Shown here piece after piece: positions 57,639 to 64,000 of a stretch of 64,000 nucleotides of DNA (positions within the stretch are counted from its first letter, which is position 1; every line of letters starts with the position of its first letter). The stretch lies in assembly GCF_023078275.1 (NCBI RefSeq), contig NC_062980.1:16200783-16264782 (forward strand), read 5' to 3'. The position numbers and the translations under genes are program-made. The notes beneath the pieces are model-generated. The model was not told the origin of the DNA and searched no databases. It worked only from the letters and a program-made list of their open reading frames with translations. The DNA is from Leguminivora glycinivorella. Taxonomy: Eukaryota > Arthropoda > Insecta > Lepidoptera > Tortricidae.

Positions 57639-58286
57639 GTGAGTGAAGTTGTTCTGCTATTATTTCTCTGTTTGTTTTTACTTGGAAGTTATTCTGGGTG
57701 ATTGTAAACTTTGAAATTGTGTCTCTGTTTGATTTTGCGGGGACAATATCGTCGTACAGTTGAATTTAGACCTGTGGTGGAATTGCTTTACTGTCAGTTG
57801 GGGGTTATTTTAGTGTTCTATTTATAGTGTAGTGTTACATTTAAATTGATGTGTATAGTGAAGTTTTCTGTGCTTTGTTTCATGAGTGCCGTCAAGCAAT
57901 ACAAAGACTGGGTCGATGTATGGCTGGTGCTTGGAGATAGGTCTGTGTTTGGTTTTGTAGGGAGTAATTCTTGCAAAACTAAGCTTAGATTATAGCTTGT
58001 AAAGAAAACTTCACTCGTTTGTTTAGTTGGTCAGTAAAATTGAATTTAGTAAAATTGAATTTAGTAATTTTCTATGGGGTTATTTTGTGGCTTGGGCGTC
58101 TTTTTGTTCCAAGTGGAGGCTTGGGCGTCTTTATTTACTTACAAAAAGGCATACTTTCTCACCGGTCTCAAAGAGTCCAACTGTTAGATGGAAGTGAGGA
58201 CTTTCACGATTGACGAAAGACATTAGGAGTAATCCTTGCTCACTGAAGTCGGCAGTATTTGAGGCTGGGGTCCTATATATATATAT
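57639..58286. other. T/G-rich sequence downstream of the promoter; no coding exon seen
   Basis: Contains small local duplications (AAAATTGAATTTAGT twice at ~58034-58062; GGCTTGGGCGTCTTT at ~58090 and ~58120). Compatible with a 5' intron or untranslated leader. Confidence 0.35.
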
Positions 58287-58470
58287 ATTTATCCCGGTAA
58301 GGGCATTTATTTGTGTGATGAGCACAGATATTTGTTCCTGAGTCATGGATGTTTTCTATGTATATAAGTATGTATTTATGTATTTCAGTATGTATATCGT
58401 CACTTAGCACCCATAGTACAAGCTTTGCTTAGTTTTCAATATTTATATTTATATTTATTTATATTTTATT
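58287..58470 (+). mobile_element. SINE family J, 5'-truncated copy
   Basis: Begins in ATCCCGGTAAGGGCATTTAT and runs to TAGTACAAGCTTTGCTTAG and a TTTAT-rich tail; preceded by (TA)n. Confidence 0.75.
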
Positions 58471-60577
58471 TATTTACTCGGTGCTCTGGTTCATGCTGGC
58501 GTTGGTCGCTAGGGATTTTGGTTGTGATTGATCCATATCTAAGTAAAGTTTGATCGCAGCTGGGTCTCCCATGTGGCTGGTACTGGTGTGTCCTAGAATA
58601 CTGGATATATACACGGATAGGGCGATCTACTCTCTGCTACCCTAGCCCGCGGGCAAGAGCAGAGGGGGGGATCAGAACTCAAGCCTATAGGTTGCCTATC
58701 TCAGCTTCGCTGGCTGAACTGTACAGTTCTAGTAGGGATACACTTGTACATATAGTTCATAGTTATTTATTCATTAACAAAATGATTGTGTATGAAACAA
58801 ATATACAAAAGAAAATAACATATTCTGAACACAAGATCTATGGTAAGTGAGGGTCTGTGTTTCAGATATGTTAGAGTAGGAAAAACAATAGGAGTAGGGT
58901 AGAGTCACACACTATTTCTATGAAAGTAGAGTTCTATTATGATTGGTCTTAAATTATAATTGGTCAACGTGTATTGTGGAGAAATAATGTAACTACTACT
59001 ATTTATATGGTTTAAATGGACTTTAAATGTGGTATTTACTATCTTAAAATATGTGGTAAAACTGGTAATTTATAAAAACTCTTATTACTTAATTTATTTG
59101 AGTGAAATTAATAATTGTGGTAGCAATTTCTGATTTTTCGGTGTGGCTGCGGGACACTTAGTGTTGCTAACTGGTTTTTCAAGGTAAATTCTATCAAGTT
59201 GGTTAGGGAAACAAACTATTCTTTGGAATAAAAAGCATAGGTTTGTTATAGGGCCCAGTGGCATGCGAGCGCCGTCCACTGATGGAAAGTCAAAAGCTTA
59301 GAAAAGTTTGACTTACTTAGTTCTTATAAAAGTTAGCGACTGCTCGGTGTTTCGTTAAAACATTAGAAAGATCGAGAAGTTATGGTCTATTAGCAGTATT
59401 GGGGAAAAGGGGGGTTTAGCTAGGGAAAAAGAAAACAAAAATAAAAAAGGGGTTAGTTTGTAGATAGATAGCCCTTCAGGCTTACTTGCTTAGGATGCCC
59501 GATAATGTGGTTTGATTGGGCCTAAGGATTCCAGACGGTATCGCAAGTTCTCACCCCAAACCGGAATCGAAAATAGAGCGTAGCCGATGATTACCAAAAT
59601 ATTTTTTAATATTTATTTCATGTATATTTCACTCACTAACTTCTATACTAAAAATTTCCCCATTACGTCATTAATTTTCTTACTCATAACTTTCTAGGCC
59701 TAAATCTGATAAAATACTCTTCTATAACACTATATTTTTAGGCTACAATAATCTTTATTCTTCTTTAAAATATAAATAAATAAAATTTTAAATATTAGTC
59801 AAAAATACAGCTGATACTCATTAAAGGATCTAGGTTATCGCCGTTCACATCGAAGAGTACTACTTATTCACGCTAGACGATCACAAGGCCAAATTTACGG
59901 GGTATATTTAAAGGGGGGTTAACTATACTGTTGATTAGTCAAGTAAGTAAGTAAATAAGTAAGGTGAGCGGAAGTTTAGTACAACGTCGACAAGATAAGA
60001 ATAATTTATGGAATGTTGTGTTTCTTACTAGGCAATATTTTAGCGTGAAAGATAATACAATTTAATAATTCGAACAAAAATATTTTATATAATAAAATAA
60101 GTACGACATTTCATTGGGTTTCTTATGCAGCAAAAAAAATATAAAGGATGTTAGAAAAAATTTGTACACACATAATTGAATTTTTGGTAAGTGGGATAGT
60201 GATAAAAGTATTATTAATATGTAGGAAAAAATTGAATAAATTACGGGGTTAGTACATACACATAGAAACTTGTCTGAAACGCAATATATCTACATTTTTT
60301 TTTCCTTTTTATCTTAACTTTAAACATATCGACGGAGGCTCGCTTATGCGGGGCTCCTATTCTGTACAGTTTGGCCTTCGGCCATTTTAAGATACCTAAC
60401 ACACCTTACCTACCTATACCTGGACATTTAGCGTTTTAAACCAGTTACGACTATTATACCAAAATAAAGGTATAGATAATTAAAAAAAAAACACATTGCA
60501 TTAACAGCTTGCCAAAACGCTTTGCATATGGCAACTATTTTGATACTTATGTATTTTTTTTTGATAAAAAAAAACTC
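58471..60577. other. AT-rich sequence without recognised genes
   Basis: Only short ORFs of unconvincing composition. A few phrases (CCTAGCCCGCGGGCAAGAGC at ~58642) look repeat-derived but have no second copy here. Confidence 0.4.
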
Positions 60578-60698
60578 TTTATTTACATGAACATATTTAC
60601 ATAATTGTATGAGAAACTAAGACTAAACTAAAAGCTACCTAATGTCTAAAATAGGGCCTTGAGACATTGTACCAAGGATACTGGCGACATTTCCTCGA
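60578..60698 (+). repeat. Dispersed repeat family B, second copy
   Basis: CTTTATTTACATGAACATAT, CTACCTAATGTCTAAAATAG, ATTGTACCAAGGATACTGGC as at 980-1112. Confidence 0.6.
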
Positions 60699-61085
60699 TG
60701 TATCGCAATGCTGATACGTTGTGCGTTTAAGTCTCCAGCTCTTTAGTCACCAGTTACCTCAACCAGACGCTTCGCGATAGTTCGCGCTGGGACCCCATCC
60801 TAGAGTTTCTACGCTAAATTATGCATTAGAAAAGTAAGTTGCTATGATAAAAATAAACAGTTCCATTTCTATTTTTAATCCCTAATTTAATAGTAAAGGC
60901 AATACGATCGATGTCTAGAACTCCTCTAATCGGTTTCTAGAACCAAAATACGATTCCCGTGATATTTACGCAATCAAGTAACGTGCTCGGTATTTTAAAT
61001 GGTCAAACACTAATGGGATAGTATTTGATAAGTGGTGTTTAATAATTATGATAATTAGTTAATTCGTACATTACTAAAATCCCAT

Positions 61086-61303
61086 AGATACAGCGGGGCA
61101 AATCCCGACTAGGAGGCCATTGTAACTGATCAATTTTTTCCATTATTACACTATTAAGTTGAGTTCCACATGTATCCACTGAACACGCGTGCCATGTATG
61201 AAAAACCAGTGGACACTCTATTTCATAATGCAAATATTGTAAAACATGAAAAAAATGGATCCGTTGTAATTGTCCCCCAGTCGAAATTGACCCGCTGTAC
61301 CTT
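61086..61303. mobile_element. TIR element family P, shorter copy
   Basis: 218 bp: AGATACAGCGGGGCAAATC at the left, TTGACCCGCTGTACCTT at the right; internal deletion relative to 53616-54065. Confidence 0.75.
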
Positions 61304-61520
61304 ACAATCTTCGCTCATTCTGTATATAATGTTTGTTTATATAATAATAATATAAATAGTAGCCCTACAATGTTTTTCCTTATCTAATTATAATTGTATT
61401 CTGTTAGTTAAGAGTGGAAGTACATTTTGTGTAGTGTGGATCGAGATAATGGAGAAGTTACAATTAGAAATGGAAGAGAAAAAAAGGGGCAAGTATTTAA
61501 GACGATACACGAGGGGTCAA

Positions 61521-61860
61521 TTCTCCATACAAACGCTCTCGACTATTTCCTCCTTCCGGTTTTTGAAGATAGTGCAATGTTTTTTTCAACACAGATTATT
61601 ATTATTTTATCTGTGTCGGACCGTTTTGATTTTTTTGATATTTTTATTTTTAAAGACGCTAGAGCCAATCAAAATTTTCCATAAACGACCTTTGTGATTA
61701 TGGCGTAAAAAAAGGTGTGATACTCAAGATTGGTACCATTTAGTCAAAAAAAACTAAACGGTCCGACACAGATTATTTCATTATTATTCAGATTCTCAAA
61801 TTTCGTTCCGATTGATAAGTTTTGAAGGAGGAAACAGTCGAGAGCAGAACCTCGATTTTA
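61521..61860. mobile_element. TIR element (CTCTCGACTxTTTCCTCCTT)
   Basis: CTCTCGACTATTTCCTCCTT at the left, mirrored by AAGGAGGAAACAGTCGAGAG at the right; inner TATCTGTGTCGGACCGTTTT and AAACGGTCCGACACAGATTA also mirrored. The short overlapping ORFs here (61427-61697) follow the left arm and are not genes. Confidence 0.75.
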
Positions 61861-62001
61861 AAGATTTTTTTCGCGTGACTGACATTTTTTTTCGATAAAT
61901 CTAGTTTAATAACTCTGTTATATTTAACTAAAATTCCCAAATTGAAAGGGGGGCTCCATTTTAGCATTTCCGCTCCTGTAGCGTCTTAATAAATATACAC
62001 A

Positions 62002-62027
62002 CATAGATAGATAGATAGATAGATAGA
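62002..62027. repeat. (GATA)n microsatellite
   Basis: About six units of TAGA/GATA at the left edge of repeat family I. Confidence 0.8.
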
Positions 62028-62168
62028 ATACTCTTTATTGGCACACCTCAGCAAGAGATACAGAAAAAAGATACAGCGGAGACAAAACAAATGATTATAA
62101 ATAGAGGCAGACAACAGGCGGTCTTATCGCTAAAGAGCGATCTCTACCAGACAACCTTTGGGTAGCGG
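62020..62168 (+). repeat. Dispersed repeat family I, second copy
   Basis: ACTCTTTATTGGCACACCTC, GGAGACAAAACAAATGATTA, CGGTCTTATCGCTAAAGAGC; nearly identical to 11283-11437. Confidence 0.65.
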
Positions 62169-62689
62169 AAATAAAAAACATAATCAGAAAGAGTAGGTGC
62201 TTCGAAATGAAAAATCATACTTATTCTAATTTCCAACACACAAATTGAATAAACATACACATATAAGAGAATATAAATAGACTTACATAAACATACTTAA
62301 ATAGTAATATACAGCAAGACAGATATATTATTATAGTAACAAACCAACAATATACAGCAATCATACCAACCACAGAGTAAAAATAGCAATACGATCACTA
62401 AGGGAGAGATAAATACTCGTAATGACACATACATACATAATATACATACTTACATCAATTAGGGTAAAACAAAGTCAATTCCCGCCGTCTATTTGTCGCA
62501 CCCTCTCTGTCAGTCTGTCTATATGCTTAGATCTTCAAAACTGCGCAACGGATCTTGATGCGATTTTAGTAAGAGTATAGAATGGTTACTTTCATTAGAC
62601 TTACATAATACTGTCGTGATATAGACCGTGATAACATTTTTGGTCAACATTTTTGGTTTGCAATGTCACAATTTCGTTTTCTTTTAAGC

Positions 62690-62785
62690 CCTTTTTGCCA
62701 AGAGTGGCACTGAAACTTGAGTAGTTAAAGTGCTCTGCCTATCCCTTTATGGGATACAGGCGTGATTGTATGTATGTGTAAAATT
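62690..62785 (+). repeat. Dispersed repeat family N, plus copy
   Basis: AAGAGTGGCACTGAAACTTG, GCTCTGCCTATCCCTTTATG, GATACAGGCGTGATTGTATG. Confidence 0.55.
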
Positions 62786-62890
62786 TTTGGTTTTTGTCGA
62801 GCACCCGATATTTTGACGCAATCACATGCATCAACAATGTTCTTAGTAGTGTTAATAGATAGAGTGCTTAAAGAGAAACATTTATATAAT

Positions 62891-63061
62891 ACTAGCTTTT
62901 TCCCGCGGCTTCGCTTGCGTTAGAAAGAGATAAAAAGTAGCCTGTGTCACTCTCCATCTCTTCAACTATCTCCACTTAAAAAAATCACGTCAATTCGTCG
63001 CTCCGTTTTACCGTGAAAGACGGACAAATAAACAGACACACACACTTTCCCATTTATAATA
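62891..63061 (+). repeat. Dispersed repeat family A, copy 3
   Basis: Starts ACTAGCTTTTTCCCGCGGCT, ends CCCATTTATAATA; same internal AACTATCTCCACTT block. Confidence 0.65.
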
Positions 63062-63379
63062 GGCTACTTGACCCTTTTTTAAAGTCTATTATATATTATT
63101 TATTACTGTCCAATTAACCGAAAAAAAATATTACCATATTTTATTACGACTTGAAAACCACAAAAAAACATTTATAATGTTTACTTTAACTTAATTAGGC
63201 AAAAACATCATTAGCCATGTTAATCTATAGATTGTCTGCGCATGACGTAATCGAATTAAACTCAAAATTTTCTGACATTTAAGTTATGAGGCATAAAGTT
63301 CATCATGTTAGTGATTGACTGGACATTAAGTTAAGTTAGGTTCTATGACGTCACACTACACGTCTGACAGCGTTTTCGG

Positions 63380-63722
63380 TGGCCAAAGTTAAATAAAATA
63401 AATAATTAAAAAATTAAAAAACACGACTGCGGTTTTAAAGCGAACTGACTTTAAAGGGGACAATGGACAAAAACCTGACATGAAGGTCCCCCGACTGCAA
63501 TTGAAATATAATATTCAGGTACGGTCACGATATCCTCCATGAGCATTAACTTTTGCTTTAGCTATTTATGAACCTGACTAAACACTCATTATTCTAATTT
63601 ATATTAATCAAGTTGACTGACCAGCATATCTAAAGATTATTTTCATCTTTTCAGTTCGCTTTAAAACCGCAGTCGTTTTTTTTAATTTTTTAATTATTTA
63701 TTTTATTTCTTACATTTTAGTG
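63380..63722. mobile_element. TIR element with ~60-bp inverted ends (ACTGCGGTTTTAAAGCGAAC)
   Basis: AAATAAAATAAATAATTAAA, AAATTAAAAAACACGACTGC, GGTTTTAAAGCGAACTGA at the left, mirrored at ~63650-63715. 340 bp, non-coding. Confidence 0.8.
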
Positions 63723-64000
63723 ACCACACAAACGAACCATAATTATTTTATTTAGGTCATGGTGTTGGCTCTTGATATTTTACCATGAAACGTGTAGGTA
63801 ACTTTATTTAATGGCATTCGCTTTTCGATACTTGTACTTTTGTTCTGTGCTTTGACATCGCGCTTTGACTGACAACATACCTATTGCATAGCCATAACTC
63901 GAGTACGGAGGTCAGAGAGAATGGCACACCGTAACAACAACACTCTGTCTCTGCATCCGCACACAAACAGATCCTTCACTTGCCCGCAAAACCAAAACTA

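Noticed and set aside
61427..61697. ORFs of 85-87 codons
   Set aside because: They overlap each other in different frames and follow the left arm of a TIR element.

Overview
The window looks like a repeat-rich insect nuclear genome, most likely Lepidoptera (moth or butterfly). The support is the small GT-AG exons in an AT-rich background, the dense load of tRNA-derived SINEs, MITEs, RTE- and Jockey/CR1-like LINE tails of the kind common in Lepidoptera, and a BEL/Pao LTR retrotransposon. No bacterial or viral gene was seen. Family assignments are by eye; no database was searched.

Host genes. Two related 12-TM transporters of the SLC17 (sialin / Na-phosphate cotransporter-like) branch of the major facilitator superfamily lie in tandem on the + strand. 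Gene 1 (321-12508) and gene 2 (40215-51422) each show ten coding exons. Intron phase is the same at all nine junctions, and six of the nine exons that can be compared whole are the same length, so they are an old tandem duplication. Both lack their first coding exon: for gene 1 it lies left of the window, for gene 2 it was not found. Gene 1 keeps the family motifs. Gene 2 has lost several, including a TM4 histidine (now Arg) and the Gly-Gly/Arg signature of the TM2-TM3 loop, and may have changed function.

Between the genes (12.5-40.2 kb) is transposon-dominated sequence. It holds a complete BEL/Pao element (20036-28851) with 5-bp target duplications, a tRNA-Tyr-type primer site and one uninterrupted 2022-residue gag-pol. 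It also holds a 956-bp TIR transposon carrying the broken tail of a transposase, a SINE with a 16-bp target duplication and two MITEs nested inside it, three Harbinger-like MITEs with TAA duplications, and a 2.3-kb fold-back element with ~700-bp arms and repeated GTAAAGGAC-type motifs. A GC-rich stretch at 36.63-36.82 kb reads like a coding exon on the - strand and was not recognised.

Introns of both genes are repeat-filled. Intron 7 of gene 2 (44878-49076) contains a TIR element blown apart by nested insertions: a SINE, a long dispersed repeat, a ~120-bp minisatellite and a LINE-tail hairpin that looks twin-primed.

Right of gene 2 (51.4-64 kb) no complete gene was found. There are LINE reverse-transcriptase remains, several long hairpin MITEs, a THAP-domain fragment beside a 125-bp inverted repeat, and a convincing TATA + initiator core promoter (57552) behind a 51-bp tandem array, whose transcript could not be assigned.
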